From Bacteroidales bacterium (GTDB lineage: Bacteria; Bacteroidota; Bacteroidia; Bacteroidales; UBA932), in the NCBI GenBank assembly GCA_024398105.1, contig JAKSJP010000006.1:28373-92372 (forward strand): DNA of 64,000 bases, given 5' to 3'. Of the stretch, positions 15,682 to 24,783 are shown piece by piece; the first letter of the stretch is position 1, and each line of letters begins with the position of its first letter. The notes below the pieces were generated by a model that was not told the origin of the DNA, did no database searches, and worked only from the letters and a program-made list of their open reading frames with translations. Position numbers and translations under genes: made by a program.

Positions 15682-16755
15682 TTACTTCTTGAGATCCTCG
15701 AATTCCTTCATGCAGTCCACGAGAGCCTGTACGTCCTCGATAGGACATGCGTTGTAGATAGATGCCCTGAAGCCACCTACGCTGCGGTGACCCTTGATAC
15801 CTACCATGTTCCTTGACTTTGCAAAAGCCATGAACTCGTCCTGAAGGTCCTCCTTGCCAGGAGCCATCACGAAGCATACGTTCATGAGTGAACGGTCCTC
15901 CTTCTCTGCTGTGCCGATGAACATTGAGTTGCGGTCGATCTCATCGTAGAGAAGCTGAGCCTTCTTCTTGTTGATCTCGTAGATAGCCTCGACACCACCG
16001 ATGCTCTTGACCCACTTGAGAGTCTCGTTCATCACGTAGATAGCGAATACAGGAGGTGTGTTGAACATTGACTCCTTGTCTACATGTGTGCGGTAGTCAA
16101 GCATTGTAGGGATATATCTTGTGACTCTTCCGAGAGCGTCCTTGCGGATGATGGCGAAGATCACGCCTGCAGGACCCACGTTCTTCTGAGAACCACCGTA
16201 GATGAGGTCGTACTTGCTTACGTCTACAGGGCGGCTCATGATGTCTGATGACATGTCGGCGATGAGCGGACATGGTACGTCAAGGTCCTCATGGATCTCT
16301 GTTCCGTAGATTGTATTGTTGGTTGTGATGTGGAGGTAGTCGATGTCAGAAGGAATCTCGAAACCCTTAGGGATGTAGGTGTAGTTCTTGTCCTTTGAGC
16401 ATGCGATGGCATATGCGTCGCCGATACCCTGAGCCTCCTTGAGAGCCTTGTGTGCCCATACGCCTGTGTCGAGGTATGCAGCCTTCTTCTCGAGGAAGTT
16501 CATTGCAACATAGAGGAACTGGAGGCTTGCGCCACCGCCAAGGAATACGACTTCGTGTGTATCAGGAATATGGAGAAGTTCCTTCCAGAGGGAACGACAC
16601 TCATTCATTGTCTCCTCCCACTCCTTTGTACGGTGAGAGATTGAAAGTACAGATACTCCTGTACCCTTGAAGTCTTTCAACGCAGCGATTGCGTTGTCGA
16701 TGGCTGCTTCCGGAAGGATGCATGGACCAGCGTTGAAAACATGAACTTTGCTCAT
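15682..16755 (-). CDS. serC: Phosphoserine aminotransferase
   Basis: This 357-residue class-V aminotransferase converts 3-phosphohydroxypyruvate to phosphoserine with glutamate. Typical landmarks are [10 protein letters not shown] at 7-16, SHRTKEW at about 40-46, the PLP lysine K191 in GGSQKN, and the C-terminal [15 protein letters not shown]. The ATG at 16755 is chosen because [11 protein letters not shown] is the family N-terminus; an earlier in-frame ATG would extend into the AT-rich promoter region. It heads the serC-serA-DUF1015 operon. Confidence 0.97.
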   Translation of the reverse strand: MSKVHVFNAGPCILPEAAIDNAIAALKDFKGTGVSVLSISHRTKEWEETMNECRSLWKELLHIPDTHEVVFLGGGASLQFLYVAMNFLEKKAAYLDTGVWAHKALKEAQGIGDAYAIACSKDKNYTYIPKGFEIPSDIDYLHITTNNTIYGTEIHEDLDVPCPLIADMSSDIMSRPVDVSKYDLIYGGSQKNVGPAGVIFAIIRKDALGRVTRYIPTMLDYRTHVDKESMFNTPPVFAIYVMNETLKWVKSIGGVEAIYEINKKKAQLLYDEIDRNSMFIGTAEKEDRSLMNVCFVMAPGKEDLQDEFMAFAKSRNMVGIKGHRSVGGFRASIYNACPIEDVQALVDCMKEFEDLKK

Positions 16756-16833
16756 AATTCGTTTGTTATTCTTTGTTCTATATACGTTCGTTTTAAATAA
16801 GGACCCTAAATTTAGCAATTATTTGCGACAATG

Positions 16834-17445
16834 TCAATCAACAGGGCTCACAATACAGCTTTCGACCTTGGAAAAACGTTCGAGGAAGTCGCTTTCCCAT
16901 GTCAGACGGACTGAAGTCTCGAGCGAACAGTCCACACCGAAGTCCTGGCCGGACTGCGGAAGGTCCATGTCCTTGAGTATCTTCATGACCGAATTCATCG
17001 ACATGTAGCCGAAGGTTATCCTGTATCTCCTGGATGCGATCTTGGTGACGGTGCCCGCCTGGTCTAGCGCGTCCGCAGTGGCAGTCTTGTACGCACGTAT
17101 GAGGCCGGGGACTCCGAGCTTGATTCCTCCGAAATACCTGACCACTACGACAAGCACGTCGCTGAGTTCCCTTGAATCTATCTGACCGAGGATGGGACGG
17201 CCCGATGAGCCGGATGGCTCGCCGTCGTCATTGGCTCTGAACTTCGCGCCGTCCGCACCCAGACGGTAGGCATAGCAGTGGTGGCGCGCGTCGTAGTATT
17301 CTTTGCGGATTCCGTCAAGGATCTCCTTTATCTGAGCCTCGGTCTCAACGGGATAAGCCATTGATATGAAGCGGCTTCCCTTGTCCTTGTAAAGGCCTTC
17401 CGCCTTGGCTGGGATGCTGGTATATTCGTCCTTGATTCCGTCCAT
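16834..17445 (-). CDS. YigZ / IMPACT-family protein
   Basis: This 203-residue protein has the two-domain YigZ layout: an N-terminal UPF0029/IMPACT domain with the hallmark DDGEPSGSSGRPIL (about 74-87) and VRYFGGIKLGVPGLIRAY (about 102-119), and a smaller C-terminal ferredoxin-like domain. Eukaryotic IMPACT acts in translation control; the bacterial role is unclear. It has its own promoter box at 17473-17480. Confidence 0.9.
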   Translation of the reverse strand: MDGIKDEYTSIPAKAEGLYKDKGSRFISMAYPVETEAQIKEILDGIRKEYYDARHHCYAYRLGADGAKFRANDDGEPSGSSGRPILGQIDSRELSDVLVVVVRYFGGIKLGVPGLIRAYKTATADALDQAGTVTKIASRRYRITFGYMSMNSVMKILKDMDLPQSGQDFGVDCSLETSVRLTWESDFLERFSKVESCIVSPVD

Positions 17446-17472
17446 CTTGAAGTACTACGTCCAATAAATGTT

Positions 17473-17480
17473 CAAAAGTA
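17473..17480 (-). promoter_or_regulatory. -7 promoter box for the YigZ gene
   Basis: The minus strand reads TACTTTTG, matching TAnnTTTG, 27 bases before the ATG at 17445. It is divergent from the box at 17494. Confidence 0.55.
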
Positions 17481-17493
17481 ACGATTTTTTTCA

Positions 17494-17501
17494 TACCTTT
17501 G
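17494..17501 (+). promoter_or_regulatory. -7 promoter box for the pRiA4b ORF-3-like gene and miaA
   Basis: TACCTTTG matches TAnnTTTG exactly and ends 26 bases before the ATG at 17528. Confidence 0.6.
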
Positions 17502-17527
17502 ACCCCACTATTGAAAATTAAGCTCAC

Positions 17528-18112
17528 ATGATACTTAGATACAGAGTTTCTCTCCAGGGCCTCAAGGGCTTCGCAAGAGTATATGAACTGAAGGCGAACA
17601 TGTCGCTCTATGACTTCCACAACCTCATGCGCGCAGACATGGAGTTCCCTCAGGACCAGCTTATCCAGTTCAAGGCTCTCTACGCCGACGGAAGGCTTGC
17701 GGCACGCTATGCGATGTTCGACCTCGGCTACGGCACAGTAGACGACACCACCCTCGCCGACACAGTCGAGAAGGGCGTGGCTTACTTCAATTACTTCTAT
17801 GACGTGACAAACAAGAAATTCGTCGTAGTGACGCTTGAAGGAGAGGTTGACGCGAATCCTAAGCTGACCTACCCTGCCCTCGTAGAGACCAAGGGTCCTA
17901 ACCCTGTCGAGTTCGAGAACGGCTATGTAGCCTATGAGGACCTTCCGGCTGACCAGAAGCATCCTCAGCACCATGAACCTGTTGCCGACAAGAGCATCCT
18001 TGACATCGACCTCGATGACAATCTCGACGACGATGACGACGAGCAGGAGGAGGAAGAGGACGGCGACGAGGACGGACAGGAGATCTACGACGCTGAAGAG
18101 GGAATCCTTTAA
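17528..18112 (+). CDS. pRiA4b ORF-3-like protein with acidic tail
   Basis: This 194-residue protein resembles the plasmid pRiA4b ORF-3 / IS1096 passenger family: an N-terminal RYRVSLQGLKGFARVYEL strand-loop-strand start, then STLYDFHNL-like LYDFHNLMRADMEF, and a central beta-rich domain. The family name comes from mobile elements, but here it is a stable chromosomal neighbour of miaA and no mobile-element gene is near. The last 35 residues are an extreme Asp/Glu run (about 158-190), which could bind metal or basic proteins. Function is unknown. Confidence 0.75.
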   Translation: MILRYRVSLQGLKGFARVYELKANMSLYDFHNLMRADMEFPQDQLIQFKALYADGRLAARYAMFDLGYGTVDDTTLADTVEKGVAYFNYFYDVTNKKFVVVTLEGEVDANPKLTYPALVETKGPNPVEFENGYVAYEDLPADQKHPQHHEPVADKSILDIDLDDNLDDDDDEQEEEEDGDEDGQEIYDAEEGIL

Positions 18113-18127
18113 TTCCCGGACTGCGCC

Positions 18128-19015
18128 ATGCCCAGGAAGCTCATCATAGTATCAGGACCGACCGCCGTCGGGAAATCCGACTGGTGCATAGACCTGGCCC
18201 TGAAGCATGGTTCGCCGGTAATCTCCTGCGACTCAAGGCAGATATACAAGGAAATGACTATAGGGACAGCCGTCCCAGATGCTTCGCAGCTTGCCGCTGT
18301 GAAGCATTATTTTATCCACAGCCACACCATCCATGGCCTTTACACAGCCGGCATGTACGAGCTGGAGGCGCTCAGGCTGATGGACGGGCTTTTCGGACAG
18401 GGCCATGGTACCCTGGTCATGGCCGGTGGCTCCGGTTTCTACGTCGACGCTGTCTGCAACGGACTTGACGACATGCCTCCGGCAGACGATGAGCTCCGCG
18501 CCGACCTGACCCGCAGGATCAAGGAAGAGGGCGTGGAATCCCTGCGCGCCGACCTCCGCAGGCTGGATCCTGAGGCGTATGCTACCATAGACATAGCGAA
18601 CCCCCAGAGGGTGCTCCGTGCCGTCGAGGTCTGCCTGCTGTCGGGAAGGCCATTCTCCTCCTTCAAGCTCAAGGAGCCGAAGAAGAGGGATTTCGAGATC
18701 GAGAAGATCTGTCTGAACCGTCCGCGCGAAGTCCTGTATGACCGCATCAACCGAAGGGTTCTCCAGATGGTCGACGACGGTCTTGTCGACGAGGTGCGCT
18801 CGCTCATCCCGTACCGCGACCTGAGCGCGCTCCAGACGGTGGGCTACAAGGAAATCTTCGACTGGATCGACTTCACCGAGGGCAAGGACGACCCGTCTCT
18901 TCCCCGTTCTCTCGACGAAGCAATAGCACGCATCCAGAACAACACGCGCCACTACGCCAAGAGGCAGATCACATGGTGGAAGCGCGACAGCTCCGTCCGC
19001 TGGATCGATCTATGA
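18128..19015 (+). CDS. miaA: tRNA dimethylallyltransferase
   Basis: This 295-residue enzyme adds a dimethylallyl group to A37 of tRNAs that read UNN codons. The P-loop GPTAVGKS is at about 9-16, the substrate motif DSRQIYKEM at about 36-44, and the GGSGFYVDAV and QTVGYKE motifs follow. DMAPP would come from IspH encoded at 5256. It starts 15 bases after the acidic-tail protein gene and is probably co-transcribed with it. Confidence 0.96.
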   Translation: MPRKLIIVSGPTAVGKSDWCIDLALKHGSPVISCDSRQIYKEMTIGTAVPDASQLAAVKHYFIHSHTIHGLYTAGMYELEALRLMDGLFGQGHGTLVMAGGSGFYVDAVCNGLDDMPPADDELRADLTRRIKEEGVESLRADLRRLDPEAYATIDIANPQRVLRAVEVCLLSGRPFSSFKLKEPKKRDFEIEKICLNRPREVLYDRINRRVLQMVDDGLVDEVRSLIPYRDLSALQTVGYKEIFDWIDFTEGKDDPSLPRSLDEAIARIQNNTRHYAKRQITWWKRDSSVRWIDL

Positions 19016-19044
19016 TCCCAATACAGATATTACGGGAATTTTCG

Positions 19045-19052
19045 TATATTTG
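19045..19052 (+). promoter_or_regulatory. -7 promoter box for murB-murA
   Basis: TATATTTG, a perfect TAnnTTTG match, ends only 8 bases before the murB ATG at 19061, so the mRNA leader would be very short or absent. Confidence 0.6.
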
Positions 19053-19060
19053 TATAGACT

Positions 19061-20095
19061 ATGGACATTATCTACAACGCAGACCTGAGCACGATGAACA
19101 CCTTCCGCATGAAGGTGAAGGCAGCGTGTCTGGTACACTACTACAGCATCGAGGAACTTGAGGAGATCTCACGCATGGAAGACCTCCCGAGGCCGTTTTT
19201 CCACATCGGCGGAGGCAGCAACCTGCTGTTTACCGGCGACTTCAAAGGCACGGTGCTGCACTCGAGGATAAGGTTCATCCAGCAGTTCCCTTCGATGGAT
19301 GGGATGGAAGTCAGGGTCGGAGCAGGCGTACCATGGGACGAATTCTGTGACTGGTGCGCAAAGAGAGACCTCTGGGGACCTGAGAACCTTTCTCTCATCC
19401 CGGGCGAGACCGGAGCGGCTGCCGTACAGAACATAGGAGCCTACGGCCGCGAGATCGGCGACATCGTCAGCAACGTCGAGTGCTACGACATGGTCGGGCA
19501 CAGGAAGGTGGCGTTCACCCACGACGAGTGTGCCTACGCCTACCGCGAGTCCTTCTTCAAGAACGAGGGCAAAGGCAGGTACGTCGTCACTGCAGTGACC
19601 ATGATCCTCAGGAGCGAATACAGTCCTGTCATTGACTATGGCAACCTGAAGGACCGCCTGGTGGCAAAATACGGACAGTTCGTCGTCAACGAGAACGCCC
19701 TGACGCCGGAGAAGGTCCGTCGCGGAATCATCGAGACCCGCAACGACAAGCTCCCTGCCGTCGAGCAGACAGGCAGCGCCGGCAGTTTCTTCCGCAACCC
19801 ATACGTCCCTGTGGAGAAATACGAGGAAATCGTGGCCATGGGCTATGAGAAGGTCCCTCACTTCGACAATCCCGACGGCAGCATCAAGATCCCGGCAGCG
19901 TGGCTGATCGACCAGTGCGGATGGAAAGGCCATGTCGAAGGCAATGCAGGTGTCTGGGGAAAGCAGCCTCTCGTGCTCGTCAATGCCACCGGCAACGCCG
20001 AGCCTCAGGAGATAAAGGAACTTGAGGACAGGATAGTCGCCTCAGTCCAGGAAAAGTTCGGAATCACACTGGTTCCGGAAGTCGAACACGTCTGA
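19061..20095 (+). CDS. murB: UDP-N-acetylenolpyruvoylglucosamine reductase
   Basis: This 344-residue flavoenzyme reduces the enolpyruvyl group to give UDP-N-acetylmuramic acid in peptidoglycan synthesis. FAD-binding motifs GGGSNLLFTGDF (about 47-58) and NIGAYGREIGD (about 120-130) are present, with the catalytic serine in SAGSFFRNP (about 240-248). Length matches the E. coli-like type I enzyme. It is followed after 32 bases by murA, the preceding enzyme of the pathway. Confidence 0.96.
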   Translation: MDIIYNADLSTMNTFRMKVKAACLVHYYSIEELEEISRMEDLPRPFFHIGGGSNLLFTGDFKGTVLHSRIRFIQQFPSMDGMEVRVGAGVPWDEFCDWCAKRDLWGPENLSLIPGETGAAAVQNIGAYGREIGDIVSNVECYDMVGHRKVAFTHDECAYAYRESFFKNEGKGRYVVTAVTMILRSEYSPVIDYGNLKDRLVAKYGQFVVNENALTPEKVRRGIIETRNDKLPAVEQTGSAGSFFRNPYVPVEKYEEIVAMGYEKVPHFDNPDGSIKIPAAWLIDQCGWKGHVEGNAGVWGKQPLVLVNATGNAEPQEIKELEDRIVASVQEKFGITLVPEVEHV

Positions 20096-20127
20096 ATACA
20101 AGTCAAAAAGTCTAATACCCGAATACA

Positions 20128-21441
20128 ATGGCATCATTCTTAATCGAAGGCGGACATACCCTAAGCGGTGAGATCACTCCTCAGGGAGCGAAGAACGAGG
20201 CGCTCGAAGTCATCAGCGCAGTGCTTCTCACTGACGAGGAGGTCATCATCTCGAACATCCCTGACATCCTTGACGTAAGGAATCTCATCAATCTTCTCCA
20301 GGAGATGGGTGTGACCGCTGTAGAGAAGGAGAAGGGAACGTGGTCCTTCAAGGCCGACGCCATCGACATCGACTATGTCGAAAGCGCCGATTTCGTGAAG
20401 AGGTGCGCAAGGCTGAGAGGTTCCGTGATGATCGCAGGTCCGCTCCTTGCACGTTTCGGAAAGGCTTATTTCCCAAAGCCGGGCGGAGACAAGATCGGCC
20501 GCCGCAGGGTCGACACCCATATCATGGGTATGATGACCCTCGGTGCGAACCAGGTATATGACTTCAGCCGCAAGGCATACCATCTTACCGCTCCGAACGG
20601 TCTTGTCGGAAAGTACATGCTTCTTGACGAGGCTTCCGTCACCGGTACCGCCAACATCCTGATGGCTTCTACTCTCGCCAAGGGCGAGACGACCATCTAC
20701 AACGCTGCCTGCGAGCCATATATCCAGCAGCTCAGCAAGCTCCTCATCGCGATGGGCGCCCATATCGAGGGTCTGGGATCGAATCTCCTGAAGATCCAGG
20801 GCGTGGAGAAGCTTCACAGTGCAAGCCATGTGATCCTTCCTGACATGATCGAGGTCGGTTCCTTCATCGGAATGGCGGCTCTGACCAGGAGCAGCATCAC
20901 AATCAAGAATACTTCGTACGAGAATCTCGGAATCATCCCTGAGCAGTTCAGAAGGCTCGGTGTGAAGCTTGAGCAGAGAGGCGACGACATCTATGTCCCT
21001 GCGCAGGAGAGCTATGTCATCGATTCTTTCCTCGACGGCTCGATCATGAATATCGCCGACGCTCCGTGGCCAGGTCTCACTCCTGACCTTCTCAGTGTCA
21101 TGCTCGTAGTGGCGACCCAGTGCCGAGGCAGCGTGCTGATCCATCAGAAGATGTTCGAGAGCAGGCTGTTCTTCGTCGACCGCCTCATAGACATGGGCGC
21201 GCAGATCATTCTCTGCGACCCTCACCGCGCGGTCGTCATCGGCCACGACCACAATTTCCAGCTCAGGGCCGGCAATATGCTTTCTCCTGATATCCGTGCC
21301 GGTATCGCCCTTCTTATCGCGGCTATGTCTGCGAAGGGAACGAGCAAGATCAGCAATATCGAGCAGATCGACCGCGGCTATGAGGATATCGAAGGTCGTC
21401 TCAACGCTCTCGGCGCCAGCATCAAGCGCGTCGACGACTAG
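20128..21441 (+). CDS. murA: UDP-N-acetylglucosamine 1-carboxyvinyltransferase
   Basis: This 437-residue enzyme transfers enolpyruvate from PEP to UDP-GlcNAc, the first committed step of peptidoglycan synthesis. KNEALEV (about 22-28), GPLLARFGKA (about 104-113) and the GGDKIGRRRVDTH loop are recognisable. The loop position that carries the reactive cysteine in E. coli MurA is aspartate here (D121, codon GAC at 20488-20490). Cys-to-Asp enzymes are active but are known to resist fosfomycin. The gene forms a unit with murB. Confidence 0.96.
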   Translation: MASFLIEGGHTLSGEITPQGAKNEALEVISAVLLTDEEVIISNIPDILDVRNLINLLQEMGVTAVEKEKGTWSFKADAIDIDYVESADFVKRCARLRGSVMIAGPLLARFGKAYFPKPGGDKIGRRRVDTHIMGMMTLGANQVYDFSRKAYHLTAPNGLVGKYMLLDEASVTGTANILMASTLAKGETTIYNAACEPYIQQLSKLLIAMGAHIEGLGSNLLKIQGVEKLHSASHVILPDMIEVGSFIGMAALTRSSITIKNTSYENLGIIPEQFRRLGVKLEQRGDDIYVPAQESYVIDSFLDGSIMNIADAPWPGLTPDLLSVMLVVATQCRGSVLIHQKMFESRLFFVDRLIDMGAQIILCDPHRAVVIGHDHNFQLRAGNMLSPDIRAGIALLIAAMSAKGTSKISNIEQIDRGYEDIEGRLNALGASIKRVDD

Positions 21442-21462
21442 CCGTAGCCGCGGACTGTCTGA

Positions 21463-21573
21463 TAGGCGGCAACCCATTGACAACCAGCCGACCTTTGCGC
21501 CCACGCAAGGAGTGGGAGGGGCCCAGCGTAAGCTGGGAGGGTATGGAGGCAGGTGGCAATGGGTTGCCGCCTA
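21463..21573. repeat. Long inverted-repeat element between murA and an OMP gene
   Basis: TAGGCGGCAACCCATTG at 21463-21479 is perfectly inverted at 21557-21573 (17 bp, 77-base spacer). The spacer holds two more hairpins: CCTTTGCG/CGCAAGG (21492-21510, one bulge) and CCCAGC-GTAA-GCTGGG (21522-21537, with a GNRA-type tetraloop). Folded as RNA this is a three-way junction. No T-run follows, so it is not an ordinary terminator. It fills most of the 149-bp gap between the convergent genes. Confidence 0.8.
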
Positions 21574-21590
21574 ATATTCAAACACTTATG

Positions 21591-22088
21591 CTAGAATTCG
21601 TACCTAAGACCGAGCGACGGGATGAAACCGAGCAGACCTCCGCGATAGAGATCCTTGGAGCCGAAATGATAGCCGATCATCGGGCGTACATCGGCAGAGA
21701 TGCCAAGATGTGTGAGCGGATACCACTCAAGGCCGAACTGCACCGTAAGAGCTGCCATGAGCGAAGGCTTGTCAGCATTGAGGCTCTTCGAGGTATCGTA
21801 GACATAGCCGAGGCTGACGCCGGGACCCATGTAGAAATCCCAGTCTCCGCCGAGAATGTCAGGATTCCCTACGATCCAGTTATAGGTTCCGGTCAGTTTG
21901 AAGCCGTCGTCCTGGAGAAGATCCATGCCAAGATCCAGTTCAATGAACTGCGGAGAAGAGCTGCCGAACCACTGCTGGTAGCTGACTTCAAGGCCATAGC
22001 CGCCTCTGACGCCGACCGACTTGACCTGTGCTGATGCGGTCCAGGCGAACGCAAGCGCCAGGACAGCTGCGATGATCATCCTTTTCAT
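21591..22088 (-). CDS. Small outer-membrane beta-barrel-like protein
   Basis: This 165-residue protein has a signal peptide (cleavage after WTASAQ, about residue 21) and a mature part of alternating polar/aromatic strands ending in LGLRYEF; a terminal phenylalanine is the usual barrel-assembly signal. It looks like an eight-strand outer-membrane barrel. The protein at 26945-27385 shares the same plan (GxRxxYGxELSYQ start, YxGPGxxLGxY middle, DxRPxxxxHxG, LGLRYxF end). Function is unknown. It follows the thioesterase gene by 5 bases. Confidence 0.75.
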   Translation of the reverse strand: MKRMIIAAVLALAFAWTASAQVKSVGVRGGYGLEVSYQQWFGSSSPQFIELDLGMDLLQDDGFKLTGTYNWIVGNPDILGGDWDFYMGPGVSLGYVYDTSKSLNADKPSLMAALTVQFGLEWYPLTHLGISADVRPMIGYHFGSKDLYRGGLLGFIPSLGLRYEF

Positions 22089-22093
22089 AGTAT

Positions 22094-22861
22094 TCAGAAT
22101 CTAAGTTTAATGCAGAATGCCGATTTTCCTTCGACCATTCCTTCTACGTAATAGATAGTGTTTCCTTCTTCCTCGACCTTGGCCTTGAAGATCTCCACGG
22201 TCTCCCCAGGCTTGGTCTCCTTGTTGAAATTGATCCAGACTTCCTTCACCTGATCCTGTGAGGTCTCGGAATAGTCGAGACAGTCCATGGCCCACACCAT
22301 GTAGCGTGCGTTGTTGGTATGTCCGATGATGTCTACATCCGAATAGGTCACGAAATGCTCAGCTACCTTCTCCTTCTCCACCGTCTTGGGGATGACGACC
22401 TTCGGAGCAGATTCAGCGATAGCATTGTCTGGGCACTGCGTAGAGGCAGGGACTATGTCAAGGATATCGTCACTGCGCACAAGACGACGGGTCTCGGTGT
22501 TGATCACCAGCCATGATGTCGTAGCGGTGAGGAGTTCCTTGCCGTCCATGTCGAGCATCCTGAAGTCACGCAGGAACATCAGGCCGTCAAGGCCCTTGTG
22601 CCAGGTGCGGAGCTTCACGGTGTCCCTCCACTTCGGAGGATTATCGAACTTGAAGTGCATACGCGAGAGGACCCACGCAGTATGCAGTTCCTGAAGCTCG
22701 TCATAGCCGAAATGGAGCCTGGTCGCAGCGAGATATGCTATCTCCTGCATATAGTCCATGAATGCAGCAGGCTTGAGGTAGAACGCCGCATCCGTCGTAT
22801 AGCAAGGAATCGTTATGACCTGCTCGTATTTATTCTCTGATGTAAGTCTGTCGTCTGTCAT
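22094..22861 (-). CDS. Acyl-ACP thioesterase
   Basis: This 255-residue protein is a double-hotdog acyl-ACP thioesterase of the FatA/FatB type, which releases free fatty acids from acyl carrier protein. The N-terminal hotdog starts near ITIPCYTTDAAFYLKP, and the second carries SDVDIIGHTNNARYMVWAMDCL (about 173-194), the family's catalytic Asn/His segment. No signal peptide. It is upstream of, and nearly touching, the outer-membrane protein gene. Chain-length preference cannot be read from the sequence. Confidence 0.9.
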   Translation of the reverse strand: MTDDRLTSENKYEQVITIPCYTTDAAFYLKPAAFMDYMQEIAYLAATRLHFGYDELQELHTAWVLSRMHFKFDNPPKWRDTVKLRTWHKGLDGLMFLRDFRMLDMDGKELLTATTSWLVINTETRRLVRSDDILDIVPASTQCPDNAIAESAPKVVIPKTVEKEKVAEHFVTYSDVDIIGHTNNARYMVWAMDCLDYSETSQDQVKEVWINFNKETKPGETVEIFKAKVEEEGNTIYYVEGMVEGKSAFCIKLRF

Positions 22862-22890
22862 TTCTTTATTCTATGGCTGTCAGCCCTGGA

Positions 22891-24723
22891 TTAGATAAGG
22901 TCTGCGTCCTGGATCTTCCTGAGGAAAGAGTTTCCGTCGACATCAAGTTCGGCCATCTCAAGATCCTTGATGACATCTGCGATGACGGCCTCTCGGATCT
23001 CAACCTCAGCCTCCTTCCAATCTTCAAGGATCTCAGCTTCCTGCTCCTCGGTGATGGAGTCGAGCTTGATGTCGTAGAATTCCTCGATCCTTGCGGCTGC
23101 CCAGTTGTTCTCGTAGGTCTCGTACTTGTCATTGATCGCAGATATTGCGAGATTGACCTCCTCGAGAGACTCGAGGGTGCCGTCCACGATACACTTGGTA
23201 AGCTTGTCGATCGCTGCCACAGGTGCGAGAAGTCCGGCGATATCAGTCCATGGACCCGTATCCTTTCCGCCGACGAGGGATTTCCTGCGGGCAGAGAAGA
23301 TGCTGCCGAGATACGCGGTGACGGCGGTGCCGTAGTCGTTCATACCTCTGTCGACCGACTTCTTCGAGAAGTTGGCTCCATTGTAGCTGCATGCGTCAGA
23401 CTCGGAGTCCATGGTGTTCGCGAAGTCCTGGAGCATGTCATAGGCATAGATCATCTTGCCGACTGTGTAAGGGCTGAACTGGTTGAAGTTGATGATATCC
23501 AGTTTATTGTCGTCTTTTCTTCCGTCACGGCCAGGCCATTTCTGGACGTTCCTGTAGGTACCGCTTCGGAAAAGGTTGATTGCAGGCACGACCCAGGTCT
23601 CCCCTTCTTTCTCAAGGAGATATGAGAATGGAAGGTCTGAGGTGTCGCAGTGCGAGATGTGGTGTCCCATCACGAGCGAGAACGGTCCGGCATGGAGAGG
23701 CCAGAGAACATGGGAGCCCGAAGCGAGGCTTGTACCTCTCTCGAGGAATCCGCTCTGGATAGGGCCGGTCTTGTACATATGGTTGCTCTGGTTCGAGCCT
23801 GAACCTGCATTGAAGAATGAGAACGCACCCGCGATGAGGAGGGTCGCCTTATGGTGTGAGACGCTGAAAGGTCCTGCGAAGATCGCACAGCCCTCTCCGT
23901 TCTCGAAATGGCAGTTGCTGAAGATGACCGACTCGGCTACGCTGAAGCCGCGGCCGACATGGCTGGCCTGGCCGATGAAGCACTTGTTGATGATGGCGCC
24001 GTCCTCGACATGCGAGCCGCTCGAGAAGATGAAGTCGTCGGCGATGACGTTCTTTCCTACCTTGGCCGGAGCCTTCTCGCAGCTGTTGACGGTTCCGTTC
24101 GCGAGCCTTGCGGCGCCGTCGACGGTAGCATAGTCCCCGAGACATACGTTCATCAGGGTTCCGGCGTTGCGTATCGTAACCATGTCGCCTGTCGTTCCGA
24201 CCGATGCCTTGATGCCTTCCGCATACTTGTCCGAAAGGTCCTTGAGAGCCTGGGCGGACGGTGCATTGGTTGCCATGAACCATGCAGTCTGTGATGTGAG
24301 GATGTCGGTGATGACGATCTCGTTGCCGCCGGTCTCATTGAGGACTGACACGACCTCGCCGTTACCGAACATGCTTTCGCCGTCGGTATAGATCAGGTCG
24401 ACGTTGTCGATGAGACAGCAGTTGCCGAACTCGTAGTTCGCGATATAGTCGTTCACGTTGCGGACGACACAGTTGTTGCCGAGCGTGACGTTATGGAGCG
24501 ATGCGTTGGTGATTCCGCAGTGGACAGGAATTCCACCCTGGAGGAGGAATTCGCCGTTGAAGGTGCCCAGACGCACTTCACCTGAGAAGTGTGCCGCACG
24601 TATGTACTGAGTGTAGGACTGGTCTGGTTCCCAGGTGACAAGGACGGCTGCCCAATCCTCTGCGGTACAGCCGTTTGCAGTCAGCTGTGAGATTTCCGCG
24701 CTTGTAAGTTTTCTGTACTCCAT
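22891..24723 (-). CDS. DUF4954-family protein with left-handed beta-helix repeats
   Basis: This 610-residue protein matches the DUF4954 family found mainly in Bacteroidetes and spirochaetes. Hexapeptide-like repeats (for example GNNCVVRNVNDY, GKNVIADDFIFSSGSHVEDGAIINKCFIGQASHVG) run from about residue 75 to 290 and suggest a left-handed beta-helix as in sugar-nucleotide acyl- and nucleotidyltransferases. The C-terminal part (about 480-610) is helical and acidic. No signal peptide. The reaction is unknown. It has its own promoter box (24749-24756). Confidence 0.8.
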   Translation of the reverse strand: MEYRKLTSAEISQLTANGCTAEDWAAVLVTWEPDQSYTQYIRAAHFSGEVRLGTFNGEFLLQGGIPVHCGITNASLHNVTLGNNCVVRNVNDYIANYEFGNCCLIDNVDLIYTDGESMFGNGEVVSVLNETGGNEIVITDILTSQTAWFMATNAPSAQALKDLSDKYAEGIKASVGTTGDMVTIRNAGTLMNVCLGDYATVDGAARLANGTVNSCEKAPAKVGKNVIADDFIFSSGSHVEDGAIINKCFIGQASHVGRGFSVAESVIFSNCHFENGEGCAIFAGPFSVSHHKATLLIAGAFSFFNAGSGSNQSNHMYKTGPIQSGFLERGTSLASGSHVLWPLHAGPFSLVMGHHISHCDTSDLPFSYLLEKEGETWVVPAINLFRSGTYRNVQKWPGRDGRKDDNKLDIINFNQFSPYTVGKMIYAYDMLQDFANTMDSESDACSYNGANFSKKSVDRGMNDYGTAVTAYLGSIFSARRKSLVGGKDTGPWTDIAGLLAPVAAIDKLTKCIVDGTLESLEEVNLAISAINDKYETYENNWAAARIEEFYDIKLDSITEEQEAEILEDWKEAEVEIREAVIADVIKDLEMAELDVDGNSFLRKIQDADLI

Positions 24724-24748
24724 AGTTTTTTATGAATCGCTTATTTTT

Positions 24749-24756
24749 CAAATATA
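24749..24756 (-). promoter_or_regulatory. -7 promoter box for the DUF4954 gene
   Basis: The minus strand reads TATATTTG, a perfect TAnnTTTG match, 25 bases before the ATG at 24723. Confidence 0.6.
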
Positions 24757-24783
24757 GCAAGTTTTGGCTGTAAAAGACAGTGC

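Noticed and set aside
17528-18112. Mobile-element origin suggested by the pRiA4b ORF-3/IS1096 family name
   Set aside because: No transposase, terminal repeats or composition shift is nearby, and the gene is embedded in a normal operon with miaA.
20161-21504. 447-codon open frame on the minus strand across murA
   Set aside because: It is fully antisense to a clear murA gene; its composition (Asp/His/Arg-rich) is what the reverse complement of a normal gene gives, and it has no recognisable domain.
21477-22034. 185-codon plus-strand frame overlapping the inverted repeat and the OMP gene
   Set aside because: It is antisense to an OMP gene with a clear signal peptide and C-terminal barrel signal.
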